The notes beneath the pieces are model-generated. The model made no database searches, was not told the origin of the DNA, and saw only the letters and a list, made by a program, of their open reading frames with translations. This document shows positions 21,604 to 34,945 of a DNA stretch of 64,000 bases, one piece after another (the stretch's first letter is position 1; every line of letters begins with the position of its first letter). The position numbers and the translations under genes were made by a program. This DNA is from Phoronis australis (Eukaryota > Phoronida > Phoronidae), in the NCBI GenBank assembly GCA_002633005.1, contig NMRA01000082.1, forward strand, positions 731,136 through 795,135. The letters are read 5' to 3'.

Positions 21604-23950
21604 CTTGCAAACTCAAACTTGGTNCCCCCATTGCAATATCAGAAAAATTGTGCCAAGATGAACTACGGTTTTTCGAAGTCATATGTTCATCACCAATAAC
21701 CTGAAGACTACCAAACCGAGACATTTTCAAAGCAAGGTTAAGGGCAAATTTTCAAATGCGTCTTATTTGTAGGTCCCTGTCTCCTGCGGGGTCAAGGTTT
21801 AAGGTCAACGTTACAGACTACCCCCCCCCCAATTTTCCAAATTAAGTCCTCTGCCGTGACCTTATTAGGGTTCGCCAGAAGTGGCGACTTACGTTTTTGG
21901 AGTCAGTGAGTAAAAGGCTATCCAACGATGAAAGAAGTTTTGAAATCGGGGTCAAAAAAATTTAGGCGTGAAAAGGCTCTCAAAATGACGTCTTTCAACT
22001 TTGATCTTGCCGTGTGACCTCATTAATGATCCAATAAACCTCAAACTTGGTAGGCCTTAGTTTCTCGGCATTCTTCGTCCATCTGGGAAACAATCTTTGT
22101 AATTGGAGACAAAAAAATCTTTCAGCCACCAAAAACACCTGGCCTTGGTTTTTTTTTGGTCGAAAACCTTTTTGTCTTCGATTTTAAAAATTCTTTATGC
22201 ATCTAATAGCCCCTTGTCTATTCCCTCTACAAATGGAGGTATCATACTTTTATTGGCCTTAGTAAGGGCCAAGGAGAACCCTAAACTCACATACCCCCTT
22301 CGCAATATCAGAAAAGTTGTGCCAAGATGAACTACGTTTTTTCGAAGTCATATGTTCATGACTAATAACCTGAAGACTACCAAACCGAGACATTTTCAAA
22401 GCAAGGTTAAGATCAAGTTTTCAAATGCGTCTTATATGTAGGTCCCTGTGTCCTACGGGGTCAAGGTTTAAGGTCAACGTCACAGACTACCTCCCCAATT
22501 TTCCAAATTTAGTCCTCTGCCGTGACCTTATTAGGGGTCACCAGAAGTGGCGACTTACGTTTTTGGAGTCAGTAAGTAAAAGGCTAACCAACGATGAAAG
22601 AAGTTTTGAAATCGGGGTCAAAAAATATTTTAGGCGGGAAAAAGGTCTCAAAATGACGTCTTTCACTTTTGATCTTGCCGTGTGACCTCGTTAATGATCC
22701 AATCATACTCAAACTTGGTAGGCCTTAGATTCTCGGCATTACTCGTCCAATTGGGAAAGAATTTTTGTAATTGGAGACAAAAATTTTTTCGGCCCCCAAA
22801 ATCCCCTGGACTACATGTATAGGCCTAGAATATTTTTGGTCGAAAACCTTATTGTCTTCGATTTTAAAAATTCTTTATGCATCTAATAGCCCCTTTTCTC
22901 CCCCCTCTACAAATGGAGGTATCATACTTTTCTTGGCCTTAGTAAGGGCCCAGGAGTGCCCCAAATTCACATACCCCCTTTGCAATATCAGAAAAGTTGT
23001 GCCAAGATAAACTACGCTTTTTCCAGTCATATGTTCATGACCAATAACCTGAAGACTAACAAACTGAGACATTTTCAAAGCAAATTTAAGGGCAAGTTTT
23101 CAAATGCGTCTTATTTGTAGGTCCCTGTCTCCTGCGGGGTCAAGGTTCAAGGTAAACGTCACAGACTACTACCTAAATGTCCAACATTAGTCCTCTGCCG
23201 TGACCTTATTAGGGCTCACCAGAAGTGGCGTCTTACGTTTTTGGAGTCAGTAAGTAAAAGGCTATCCAACGATGAAAGAAGTTTTGAAATCGGGGACAAA
23301 AAAATTTTAGGCGGGAAAAAGGTCTCAAAATGACGTCTTTCAAATTTGATCTTGCCGTGTGACCTCATCACTTATGCAATCAAACTCAAACATAGTAGGC
23401 CTTAGTTTCTCGGCATTCCTCGTTCATCTGGGAAAGAATTTTGTAATTGGAGACAAAAAATTTTTCGGCCCACAAAATCCCCTGCACTATAGGCCTAGGA
23501 TTTTTTTTGGTCGAAAACCTTTTTGTCTTCGATTTTAAAAATTCTTTGTGCATCTAATAGCCCCTTGTCTATTCCCTCTACAAATGTAGGTATCATACTT
23601 TTCTTGGCCTTAGTAAGGGCCAAGGAGTACCCCAAACTCACATACCCCCTTCGCAATATCAGAAAAGTTGTGCCAAGTTGAACTACGGTTTTTCGAAGTC
23701 ATATGTTCATGACCAATAACCTGAAGACTACCAAACCGAGACATTTTCAAAGCAAGGTTAAGGTCACGTTTTCAAATGCGTCTGATATGTAGGTCCCTGT
23801 GTCCTGCGGGGTCAAGGTTTAAGGTCAACGTCACAGACTACCTCCCCAATTTTCCAAATTTAGTCCTCTGCCGTGACCTTATTAGGGCTCACCAGAAGAG
23901 GCGACTTACGTTTTTGGAGTCAGTAAGTAAAAGGCTATCCAACGATGAAA
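21604..23950 (+). repeat. Satellite array, direct part (about 3.5 monomers of about 670 bp)
   Basis: The marker gggtcaaggtt(t/c)aaggt recurs at about 21790, 22460, 23130 and 23810, giving a period of about 665-685 bp. Each monomer also has gaagtggcgactt(a)cgttttt, cgaaaacctttttgtcttcg and cctgaagacta. Monomers look roughly 90% alike. An N at 21624 sits in the first monomer, so the array may be longer than shown. Short open frames recur because the monomers are similar; I do not treat them as genes. Confidence 0.9.
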
Positions 23951-26900
23951 CAATTTTTAAAATCGAAGACAAAAAGGCTTTCGATCGAAAAAAAACCTAG
24001 GCCTATAGTCCAGGGTTTTTTTGGGAAAAAAATGTCTACAATTACAAAAATTCTTTTCAGATGGACGAGGAATGCCGTGAAACAAAGGCCTACCAAATTT
24101 GAGTTTGATTGGATCATTAATGAGGTCACACTGCAAGATCAAATTTGAAAGATGCATTTTGAGATCTTTTTACCTCCTAAGTTTTTTTGACCCTGATTTC
24201 AAAACTTCTTTCATTGTTGGATAGCCTTTTACTGACTGACTTAAATACATCAGTTGCCACTTCTGGTGAGCCCTAATAAGGTCAAGGCAGAGGACTAAAG
24301 TTGGAAAATTGGGGGGTAGTCTGTGACGTTGACCTTAAAACTTGAACCCGCAGGAGGCAGGGACCTACAAATAAGACGCATTTGAAAGCTTGGCCTTAAC
24401 CTTGCTTTGAAAATGTCTCGGTTTGGTAGCCTTCAGGTTATTGGTCATGAACATATGACTTTGAAAAACCGTAATTCTTCTTGGCACAACTTTTCTGGTA
24501 TTGTGAAGGAGGTATGTGAGTTTGGGCCACTGCTGGGCCCTTACTAATGCCACGAAAAGTATGATACCTACATTTGTAGACTGGGGAGACAAGGGGCTAT
24601 TAGATGCACCAAGAATTTTTAAAATCGAAGAAAAAAAGGTTTTCGACCAAAAAACCTAGGCCTATAGTCCAGGGGTTTTTAGGGCCGAAAAAAATTTTGT
24701 CTCCAATTACAAAAATTCTTTCCCAGATGGACGAGGATTGCCGAGAAACTAAGGCCTACCATGTTTGAGTTTGATTGGATCATTAATGAGGTCACACGGC
24801 AAGATCAAATTTGAAAGACGTCATTTTGAGACCTTTTTCTCGCCTAAAAGTTTTTTGACCCCGATTTCAAAACTTCTTTCTTCGTTGGATAGCCTTTCAC
24901 TTACTGACTCCAAAAACGTAAGTCGGCACTTCTGGTGAGTCCTAATAAAGTCACGGCAGAGGACTAAAGTCGGAAAATTGGGGGGGTATTCTGTGACGTT
25001 GACCATAAACTTTGACCCCGCAGGAGACAAGGACCTACAAATAAGACGCATTTGAAAACTTGCCCTTAACCTTCCTTTGAAAATGTCTCGGTTTGGTAGT
25101 CTTCAGGTTAATGGTCATGAACATATGATTTCGAAAAACCGTAGTTCATCTTGGCACAACTTTTCTGATATTGTGAAGGGGGTATGTGAGTTTGGGGCAC
25201 TCCTGGGCCCTTACTAATGCCAAGAAAAGTATGAAACCTGCATTTGCCGAGGGGGGGAGACAAGGGGCTATTAGATGCACAAAGAATTTTTAAAATCGAA
25301 GACAAGAAGGTTTTCGACCAAAAAAAAACCTAGGCCTATAGTCTAGGGGCTTTTGGGTTCCTAAAAAAATCTTGTCTCCAATTACAAAAATTCTTTCCCA
25401 GATGGACGAGGGGTGACGAGAAACTAAGGCCTACCTATTTTGAGTTTGATTGAATCATTAATGAGGTCACACGGCAAGATCAAAGTTGAAAGACGTCATT
25501 TTGAGACCTTTTTCCCGCCTTAAATTTTTTTGACCCCGATTTCAAAACTTCTTTCATCGTTGGATAGCCTTTTACTTACTGACTCCAAAAACGTAAGTCG
25601 CCATTTCTGGTGAGCCCTAATAATGTCACGACAGAGGAATAAAGTTGGAAAATTGGAGGGGGGTAGTCTGTGACGTTTACCTTAAACCTTGACCCCGCAG
25701 GAATCAGGGACCTACAAATATGACGCATTTGAAAACTTGCCCTTAACCTTGCTTTGAAAATGTCGCGGTTTGGTAGTCTTCAGCTTATTGGTCATGAACA
25801 TATGACTTCGAAAAACCGTTGTTCATCTTGGCACCACTTTTCTGATATTGTGAATGTGGTACGTGAGTTTGGGGCAATCCTGGGCCCTTACTAAGGCCAA
25901 GAAAAGTATGATACCTACATATGCAGACGGGGGAGACCAGGGGCTATTAGATGCACACAGAATTTTTGAAATCGAAGACAAAAAGGTTTTCGACCAAAGA
26001 AAAACCAGGGGTTTTTGGGGGCCGGAAAAAAAATTGCATCCAATTACAAAAATTCTTTCCCAGGTAGACGAGTATTGCCGAGAAACTAAGGCCTACCAAG
26101 TTTGAGTTTGACTGGATCATTAATGAGGTCACACGGCAAGATCCTATTTGATAGACGTCATTTTGAGACCTTTTTCCCGACTAAAATTCTTTTGACCCCG
26201 ATTTCAAAACTGCTTGCATCGTTGGGTAGCATTTTACTTAATGACTCCAAAAACGTAAGTCGCCACTTCTGGTGAGCCCTAATAATGTCACGGCAGAGGA
26301 CTAAATTTGGAAAATTGGGGGGAGGTAGTCTGTGACGTTGACCTTAAACCTTGACCCCGCAGGAGACAGGGACCTACAAATAAGACGCATTTGAAAACTT
26401 GCCCTTACTCTTGCTTTGAAAATGTCTCGGTTTGGTAGTCTTCAGGTTATTGGACATGAGCATATGACTTCGAAAAACCGTAGTTCATCTTGGCACAACT
26501 TTTCTGATATTGTGAAGGGGTTATGTGAGTTTGGGCACTCCTGGGCCCTTACTAAGGCCAAGAAAAGTATGATACCTATATTTGTAAAGGGGGAGACAAG
26601 GGGCAATTAGATGCACAACCAATTTTTGAAATCGAAGACAAAAAGGTTTTCGATCAAAAAAAACCTAGGCCTATAGTCCAGGGGTTTTTGGGGGCATAAA
26701 AAAATTTTGTCTCCAATTACAAAAATTCTTTGCCAGATCGACGAGCAATGTCGAGAAACTAAGTTCTACAAACTTTGAGTTTGATTGGATCATTAATGAG
26801 GTCATTCGACAAGATCAAATTTGAAATACGTCATTTTGAGACCTTTTTCCCGCTTAAAATTTTTTGACCCCGATTTCAAAACTCCTTTCATCGTTGGATA

Positions 26901-28368
26901 GCCTTTTTTTTACTGACTCCAAAAACCTAAGTCGCCACTTCTGGTGAGCCCTAATAAGGTCACGGCAGAGGACTACAGTTGGAAAATTGGGGAGGGGGTG
27001 GTAGTCTGTGACGTTGACCTTAAACCTTGACCCCGCAGGAGACAGTGACCTACAAATAAGACGCATTTGAAAACTTGCCCCTAACCTTCCTTTGGAATTG
27101 TCTCGGTTTGGTAGTCTTCAGGTTACTGGTCAAGAACATATGACTTCGAAAAAACCGTAGTTCATCTTGGCACAACTTTTCTGATATTGTGTAGGTGGTA
27201 TGTGAGTTTGGGGCACTCCTGGGCCCTTACTAAGGCCAAGAAAAGTATGATAACTACATTTAAAGAGGGGGCTAGAGAAGTTGCTATTAGATGCACAAAG
27301 AATTTTTAAAATCGAAGACAAAAAGATTTTCGACCAAAAAAAACCTAGAACTATAGTCCAGGGGTTTTTGGCTGCCGATAACTTTTTTTGTCTCCAATTA
27401 CAAAAATTCTTTGCCAGATGGACGAGGAATGCCGAGAAACTAAGGCCTACCAAGTTTGAGTTTGTATGGATCATTAATGAGGTCACGCGGCAAGATCAAA
27501 ATTGAAAGACGTCATTTTGAGACCTTTTTCCCGCCTAAAATTTTTTTGACCCCGATTTCAAAACTTCTTTCATCGTTGGATAGCCTTTTACTTACTGACT
27601 CCAAAAGCGTAAGTCGCCACTTCTGGTGAGCTCTAATAAGATCACGGCAGAGGACTAAAGTTGGAAAATTGGGGGGTAGTCTGTGACGTTGACCTTAAAC
27701 CTTGACCCCGCAGGAAGCAGGGACCTACAAATAAGACGCATTTGAAAACTTGCCCTTAACCTTGCTTTGAAAATGTCTCGGTTTAATAGTCTTCAGGTTA
27801 TTGGTCATGAACATATGACTTCGAAAAACCGTAGTTCATCCTGGCACAACTTTTCTGATATTGTGAAGGGGGTATGTGAGTTTGGGGCACTCCTGGGCCC
27901 TTACTAAGGCTAAGAAAAGTATGATAACTACATTTGTAGAGGGGGGAGACAAGGGGCTATTAGATACACAAAGAATTTTTAAAATCGAAGACAAAAAGGT
28001 TTTCGACCAAAAAACAACCTAGGCCTATATATAGTCCAGGTGTTTTTGGGGGTCGAAAAACTTTTTGTCTCCAATTACAAAACTTCTTTGCCAGATGGAC
28101 GAGGAATGACGAGAAACTAAGGCCTACCAAGTTTGAGTTTGATTGGATCATTAATGAGGTCACACGGCAAGATCAAAGATGAAAGACGTCATTTTGAGAC
28201 CTTTTCCCCGACTAAAATTTTTTGACCCCGATTTCAAAACTTCTTTCATCGTTGGATAGCCTTTTACTTACTGAATCCAAAAACGTAAGTCGCCACTTCT
28301 GGTGAGCCCTATTAAGATCACGGCAGAGGACTATATTTCGAAAATTGGGGGGTTAGTCTGTGACATTG
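23951..28368 (-). repeat. Satellite array, inverted part (about 6.5 monomers)
   Basis: The same monomer as at 21604-23950 on the opposite strand. The reverse marker gaccttaaaccttgacc(cc) recurs near 24325, 25000, 25675, 26340, 27015 and 27690. The switch happens at about 23950, where ccaacgatgaaa passes directly into caatttttaaaatcgaag. The array ends within a monomer at gtctgtgacatt, about 28368. Confidence 0.9.
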
Positions 28369-29369
28369 TCGCCTTCACATTGAGAATTCACTTAAAGCGT
28401 TTCAACTGAACTCGTGTTAACAGACCTTGTGTAAAAGGTCAATAGCCAGCGATTCAGCTCTTTCAACGGTGAAACCATAGACTAGTACATGACTGCCGAA
28501 AATGTTCAATGGACGAATAACCCGTGACGCTATTATTCACTAACGATACCTGACAAAATAAGCAAGAACATCGTCTGCTTATTTTAGTCCGCTGTTATGT
28601 GACTGAGCGCCAAAAGTACTTACAATATCAACAGTTTTATTGTTGGAAGACTTTGAACGAAATTATTTTTTGTTCGTTGTACTGAACAATAAAACAGATT
28701 TCCCGTCACAATAAACTAACCGGAAAATAAAATTGGTCATTTAGGAGAGTTATGTCTCCTCTAGTATAGAACGGAAAAAATGTCGGAGTTGCGATTCTGG
28801 GCTGTGTTGCATAAATCTTCAAAATTATCCGCTGGATAAGTTTGATTGTTGCATGAAGTCACGTAAATTGTTCAAAAACGTGACACGTGTTAATGCGAGG
28901 TCATTGTTGATATATAGCGTATAGCTTTTATGCATCTGGGCCCTGATGTCTATAATCTATAGTGAAATGTAGCGTTTACGTTGCAATTAAGCTACAGTTT
29001 AAAAAAAAAAATTCTACACCACGTGGAGTTTATTAGTTTTTTGGGAGTGGCATATCTGCAATTCGACGTTTCATGAAATTTCATCTGTGATGTGCTGAAG
29101 GTTGGTTCTTGACTCCTTTGTGTTCATCAATGTTTTTTTTAAATACTCACTTCATCTACCTGTATTGCAAATGCTGTTTTTTTCTACAACCTGGATTTGC
29201 CGCACAAAGTTTTTTTCTTTCCTATTTCATATAGCCTAGCCATTGTTAATCATTGCCAGCCAGCTAATTGTATTAAGACTATCGTCAAAATACAGCTAGG
29301 TACCACTGTGTGTTAATGTTCCATAGGGCAGTTCTGCTCACAGACGCTCTAATTTCCCGATCATGACTC

Positions 29370-29730
29370 ATAACAATATATAAGAAACATAAAAGTTAGA
29401 CACTAAACCTTTGCAGAGCCGAGGCTACCAACTTGAACTGTCCCAAATCCAAATAAAACCTTCGTGCATCTTTCTCATCCTAATCTTTCCTTGACCCTAT
29501 TAAAGTATCCCTGTGAGTGGTGAATTAGCAACGAAATTTCCAATACAATCTCAAAACTCAAGTACCAAAAATAGTTAACATGGCGGATTCCAGTTGCGCT
29601 TTAACTTGTACGCCTGTCGAACATAAAATTTCGAGTTTGAGCAACCAATCCAAATATAAAAGTCAAGAAATTTATCCCTAATTTAAATGAATGAGGTTAC
29701 TAAAAAATTCTTTAATATCTGTGTAAAGTG
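29370..29730 (+). repeat. Dispersed repeat, copy 2 (direct)
   Basis: Similar to about 20020-20400, with aagaaacataaaagttagacact and gtgagtggtgaattagcaacgaa as anchors. More diverged than the inverted copy at 29965. Confidence 0.4.
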
Positions 29731-29964
29731 TTTCTCATTATAGCTCATTTTATCACTGATCGTAGAATTCAATTGCAAGAGCGGGCGTATCTTGTGTTTG
29801 ATCTTGACATTATGTGCTCTTCATTCTTGAAGCACAACAGAAGTTCGGATTTTGGCGGAGATTTCCGATGTTTTACAACACGTTTAGTCGCAGTAAATCA
29901 CCTATCGACAATTGCCGAATTTTAAAGTAGGCCAGAGTTTGTAGCCAGCAACCCTGGTATTTCA

Positions 29965-30125
29965 ATTATAAACAACGTTGTTTTACATAACCAGAGTTCC
30001 GTGTAGTTCCATGCATATTTGAGTAGAAAATTCTGAGCATACAGATTTTGAGTGTCCAAACTTTATGTTTTCTTAGTGGTGAGTTTGCGTTCGAGGAACA
30101 GATAAACCTAAGCGCCTGTGGTTCT
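29965..30125 (-). repeat. Dispersed repeat, copy 3 (inverted)
   Basis: The reverse complement matches about 19971-20120: ggtttatctgttcctcga, aagaaaacataaag, ttggacactc, then ctactcaaat and catggaact. Confidence 0.6.
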
Positions 30126-31623
30126 GCTCGCGACCCCGCCTTGAAACTTGTATCAATATGCAAAACTTAAGCAGGACGGGCTGCATAACTTTATCCATTA
30201 CGACGGGCCCTGTTATATTTATATAGATAGACCCATCCGGTCTTTGGTGTACCCAGTTACAAACAGAGACTTCGCTGATCAACCTTTACTGACAGATGTG
30301 CCCACTTATGATTATATTTTACATGAAAACACATATATTTATGTGGTTGTCCCCATTTTTGTCCATGAGAAGCAAAATTTCACTTAATAAGAAAAGTTCA
30401 AATTAAATAATAAGCTGTTTATCATGATTTGTGACCGATGTTCGTACGGTCAACTTTTGTAATGAAATCAGTTTGCATGATGGTGCTTGATAAATTTGCA
30501 AAATTTACACAAATTATGGCCAACATTATTCAAATTTATATTTTTCTTATAACGCTCTTACCAAGCATTGCAGAGATCTTTCCTGAATGTTTTCTCCACA
30601 ACCATGATGGTAAAGATCTCCACCCTGCTCCTGCGTTGTATGGAGTGCACACTGGAGATGGAAAGGGATCCATTCTTAAAATATTGAAAGACTGACACGA
30701 CGTGTCAGCCATAGGTACTATTAATGCGCATTTTTCTGATGTCGTAAAACAGGCCACTAAACGTATGTGTGCCTGTTATGGATTGAAACGAATCGGGAAG
30801 TTGTCAGGAACCCGACTACTAGTATGGGAACGAAAAGCGGCAAGGGATATACTTCGCCACCAAACTGTGTACCCAGCCACCGACAACGTTGGCATTTACA
30901 GGGAATGTAAACAGAGTCCATTACCAGTTGGTCACGTGGTGGAATGTCACTAACACTAGATCCGGAGGACCATGGATGGAAAAAAGTTGCCACTAAACAA
31001 ATCGCTCTCGCCATCTACAGGTCTCGATGGTGTCCAACTCACCCCTATGGCATACTGGAGATGATTAGGTGTGGCTGAAAGGTCAGATACTATGGAATTC
31101 AAGTAGTTGCAGCGTCAGTTGTGTACCCTTCACTGGCCGTGTTACACTGGAGTATGATCACCATCTGAGTGTTGGATTAAAGACACAAAACCCTCGGTAT
31201 AATGGCTTAGAACCCGGTGGCCGACTGGAGACATCACGAATATAAGCCAGCCGAGTCAGTCATGAATATGGATGAGTATTTTATTAAATATCACAGACAC
31301 TCCATGGAAAGAGCCACGAAGCATTCTGCTCTTAATATTCTTGTCATATTCAGTAACACAACAATAAGCCGTGGTAAATTCCTGGTGGTGCTTTGTTTCG
31401 TGTTATCACGGTGTCTTAGAATTTCAGGTGGAAAAAAACAGTTCAAGTGTCGTTTGAGTGGTAAGTATTTGAGTGAAACAGTTCTAGTATGTTTCAAAAG
31501 CAGAATTATCTGTAGCATGGGAGGGGCACATTATAAACCAAGTTCAAAGAAGGATTAACTATCTTAAACACGATATTGCTATGTAATTTGTTCCATTAAC
31601 GCTCATTATAGGGTCGCCAACAG

Positions 31624-31696
31624 ATGGAGCATTTGTTTCGATGTGAAGCCTTGGCTGTGATGTGGCTGTTGTCAGTATCACTTTCGTTCAGTGCAG
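31624..31696 (+). CDS. Gene B exon 1: start codon and signal peptide
   Basis: ATG at 31624, donor gtaatg at 31697, 24 codons plus one base (phase 1). The peptide starts MEHLFRCEALAV and continues MWLLSVSLSFSA: a short basic N-region, a hydrophobic core and small residues at the likely cleavage site. A second in-frame ATG at 31660 would leave a very short core, so the first is preferred. The next exon (33538) begins in phase 1 directly with an EGF-like repeat, as expected after a signal peptide. Transcription start and 5' UTR are not determined. Confidence 0.65.
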
Positions 31697-33537
31697 GTAA
31701 TGGCAAAATTTATGAGTCCTGAGTCTAACTCTCCAAATTCTCACTCGACCCAGTATCAAAGATGAAAGAAGCTTCTAAGCTGTTGTTTTGAAATAATTAC
31801 ACCTAGTGGATAGATATGTGTAAGTTTACACGAAGAGTAACGTGTAGTGCTTCATTTTTGAGTCGAAATTCGAATTAAGATATGCATTAAAATTAGATCT
31901 TGACCAGGGGCCTGTTTAAACAAAACTGACTTAGCTAAGAAAAATCATACATTTTAGTAAATTTTAAGATCAATCTTAAATTTGTCTCGAGACCATTTCA
32001 AGAAAGTGATCTTGAGTTTAAATTAAGTTTTTGTTAAAATAGTTTTCTTACCGGATTTGGAAAATTCAAAGTTTTGAAGTTGAGACAAATCTTACACGTA
32101 AGTCAAAAATGAACTTTAGTCAGTTTCTTGGATCGAGCCCCTGTTGTCGAGACCACAGATTACCAACGGAAGCGTCATGTTCGGTTGTTGTGGCAATTCA
32201 AAGCCTAGACAGCAGCGTAAAAAATTTTGACTTTCTGTGAGGCTCCCAATGTAAGATAATGATTTTAGGAGTTTAGCAGACCGACGCAGCGCTTCCATTT
32301 GAAAATAATTAAGTAAATTCACTAAATCAACGTTACGTTACAACTGCATTTTTAACTTGCTAAATGTTAAACTATTTGCATTTTTGTGGAGGTACATGTA
32401 CATGTAACTAGCAATCAAAGTATTTAAAACGTCGACGTCTTTACTGAAAAGGTGATATGACGCCATCATTAATTGTTGCTAAGTTAAACGGTATATGCCA
32501 CCAGCTGACTAATAAAACTATGCATCAAAATCCCACACGAAAGCTTTTCGTAGCCTCGTCAGTGATCTTTTTTCTAAAAATGGACACGTGTCTTTCACAG
32601 GGAGCGCTAGATTATCCGCAAACATTTTTTTTGCATGAGCAGTTATCCCGCTGCTTACAGACGCGTGCCGGGTATTTTTCTTTTAAGGTATTGAGCATGT
32701 AATTTCTTAAGCCCAACGGTTCTTAAAAATATAATGTTGCTAGTTTCTTGGAAACCATCTTAAGCGTGGTATTTGAATGTTCCATATGTTTTTAAGCTGT
32801 CATTTTTTGGGAGATAATGTTCCAAAACTTGGACATTTTCCTACACTAAACCTGAACAAACGGGATATTTCATTGAGGAAAGGATGGTCTCGTTGGGAAT
32901 CAAAAAACTGTCAGAACTATTCTGTGGGTTTATGTTTTAACTGAATAAACTAAGTCTGTTGGACTGATATCGTCAAGCTACAAATTTCTGCCCTTCAACA
33001 ACGTTCAACAATGCACTGGCTGCACGGCTAGGTGAGTTGTCGTGGTTGCATCAGTGATTTTACCGATATGGCGGAACAACGACGTCTTCAAGTTTAACAA
33101 GAGGATTGACGGCTAGTCATAATGATGTTAAGGTATACCTGCTAACAGTCCGACTACGCTGCTCCTGCACTGTAATAATGTAACATTGTAATGCTAAATC
33201 AAGCGTGGCATTAAGTGCATCAAAACCAGGTAACTAGGGAAATTGCAGAGTGCCGTAGTGTAGACGTTTCTTGCGAAAAAATTATGTGGGCGAAAAACAC
33301 AATTTCCGTGAACAAAGACCTCCGATAACACAAATGGATTTTGTTTTTGTCCACATAATGATGAAATTTTGTGACAAGAATACTTTGAAAATTAGTGAAA
33401 ATCTATTTTGAAATATATATATTTATGAAACCCAGTCTATTTTCCAGATTTTTTACATACTTTTCGTTTTACCTCGTGTCTCCAGATCGCGTTTTAAACA
33501 GTAGCCACTCTCTGATAGTAACCCTCCATTCTTTCAG
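31697..33537 (+). other. Intron 1 of gene B
   Basis: No exon recognised. A TACATGTACATGTA palindrome run lies at 32393-32407. Confidence 0.5.
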
Positions 33538-33690
33538 TCTGCAGAAATGGAACATTTGGAGCTAATTGCGCCGGGAAATGTCATTGCAATACTAAACTAG
33601 GGTTCAATCAAGGCTGCAACCCTTACACGTCGAAATGCTTCGAGGGCCACTGTGAGCGTGGATATATTGGGACTTATTGCGAAATTAACT
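33538..33690 (+). CDS. Gene B exon 2: N-terminal EGF-like repeat
   Basis: The exon lies between ttctttcag and gtaagt, 153 nt, phase 1 to 1, 51 residues. It begins CRNGTFGANC, then KCHC, a slightly long middle loop (NTKLGFNQGC) and ends GYIGTYC. The eight-cysteine order is that of the gene A repeats. Confidence 0.82.
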
Positions 33691-34792
33691 GTAAGTGACC
33701 AACCGAACCAGCAGTAGTTCCTTTAACTTACATGTAGTCCCCCATTAGCAAAACTATAACTGAAGTCGAGCGCGTCTTTTGGCATTAATTTGAAGTTTCT
33801 CTGCATGCTTTTGTGTTTTAGCGTTTTCACTGAGGAAAAATACAACAACGTGTCAGACTTGTAGGATTTACATTTTGCCAAGTAATGATGGATCGATAAA
33901 AGCAGAAATCAGTCTAAATGAGGAGTAGGAGACAACACAGTCTACTTTCTTAATGCAAACAGTTAATATCCCCACGTCAAGAATTGCATTAGGTGTCTTA
34001 GCTGTTTTCCGACCTACATGTCCCGTTCAGATATATTTGAGATTAGTTGTCAGTACAGTCAAGCTGACACAATTTAAGTAACACGTGACTTCTCCACCTT
34101 TCTTGGCATTCGCACATGAACTGCTCCAGTAGACGTCACGAATAGAGCTCTTGAAGACGTCATCATTGGACGTCAGTAAGATGTGCTAGTACAGAACAAA
34201 CGCTGCGCAGAATAACACTGCTGTTATCCCATAAGGTGCTGATCAGAAAGAAGATATTGGGTGGGAACATTGCTAAGAGAATAATAGAATAAAATCATGA
34301 TGTAAAATTTAAAATTAAAAAGCTTATCTAGAAATGTGGATTAACAGAGCGAAGAACCATAAATTTGGACAATGCATAGGTATACTGATTTAAGGACAGC
34401 AAATTGTAATTGAGATGGTTCCATAGCACGGCACCAGAGTTGAAGAACGAATAATTGCAATTTTCTTTTAATAGAAGTTGATATTGTCACTAGACCTGAT
34501 ACGTGCACACTAAACCAGAATACTTGTTGATTTTGTCATGATGGTGCTCAAGGGCCATGTTATGGGAACGTATGTGCATAGTTACAAGTATCTTGATGTT
34601 TCTGTACATCCGGATTAAGCCATCACGCTGTAGAGTATTATAGTCAGTTTGCAAAATAGCTATTTCTCCATATTTCCCAGTCTCTGCAATATGCATTGAG
34701 ACTATTATTACAGAGAGTAGCACAGTGTGCCAATACCTCAAACGCTGCAGACCATGGTCCTGTACTTTAAATTCAGTCACGTTAGAAGCAAG

Positions 34793-34945
34793 CTGTGGCG
34801 GATTTAGAGGGGAGCCAAGTTGGCCATGCCCCCAAAAAATTGTCCCAGATTCCATTTGCCAGTTCGGAGGTGCAACTGTCTGATCTGACGGCTAATAGTC
34901 TGCCCTGCCCAAACCCTAACTATAAATCCTGGATCCACCCCTATC
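34793..34945. mobile_element. Possible short MITE with GGCGGATTTAGAGGGG-type ends
   Basis: The left end tgtggcggatttagagggg and the reverse complement of the right end (gataggggtggatccagg) are similar. The same kind of end occurs at about 705-716. No target duplication could be fixed. Confidence 0.35.

Larger units (their letters stand above)
28369..31623. other. Intergenic stretch before gene B
   Basis: No intact gene. It contains repeat fragments shared with 17950-18040 and 19971-20410. Around 30590-31000 there is a broken, weakly coding-like run (HDGKDLHPAP, then VHTGDGKGS, stops and frame changes) that may be an old retroelement or gene fragment. I could not assign it. A promoter for gene B is expected at the right end but no clear core element stands out. 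Confidence 0.4.

Noticed and set aside
21604-28368. Repeated open frames in the satellite array (for example those starting MRLICRSL or MTSLMIQS)
   Set aside because: They recur only because the monomers are alike; frames are closed by different stops in different monomers and show no known domain.
21604-28368. CRISPR-like regular repetition
   Set aside because: The units are about 670 bp and repeated entirely, with no short repeats separated by unique spacers; the genome is eukaryotic.
34490-34855. 121-codon open frame on the minus strand
   Set aside because: No recognisable domain, and it overlaps a probable MITE end.
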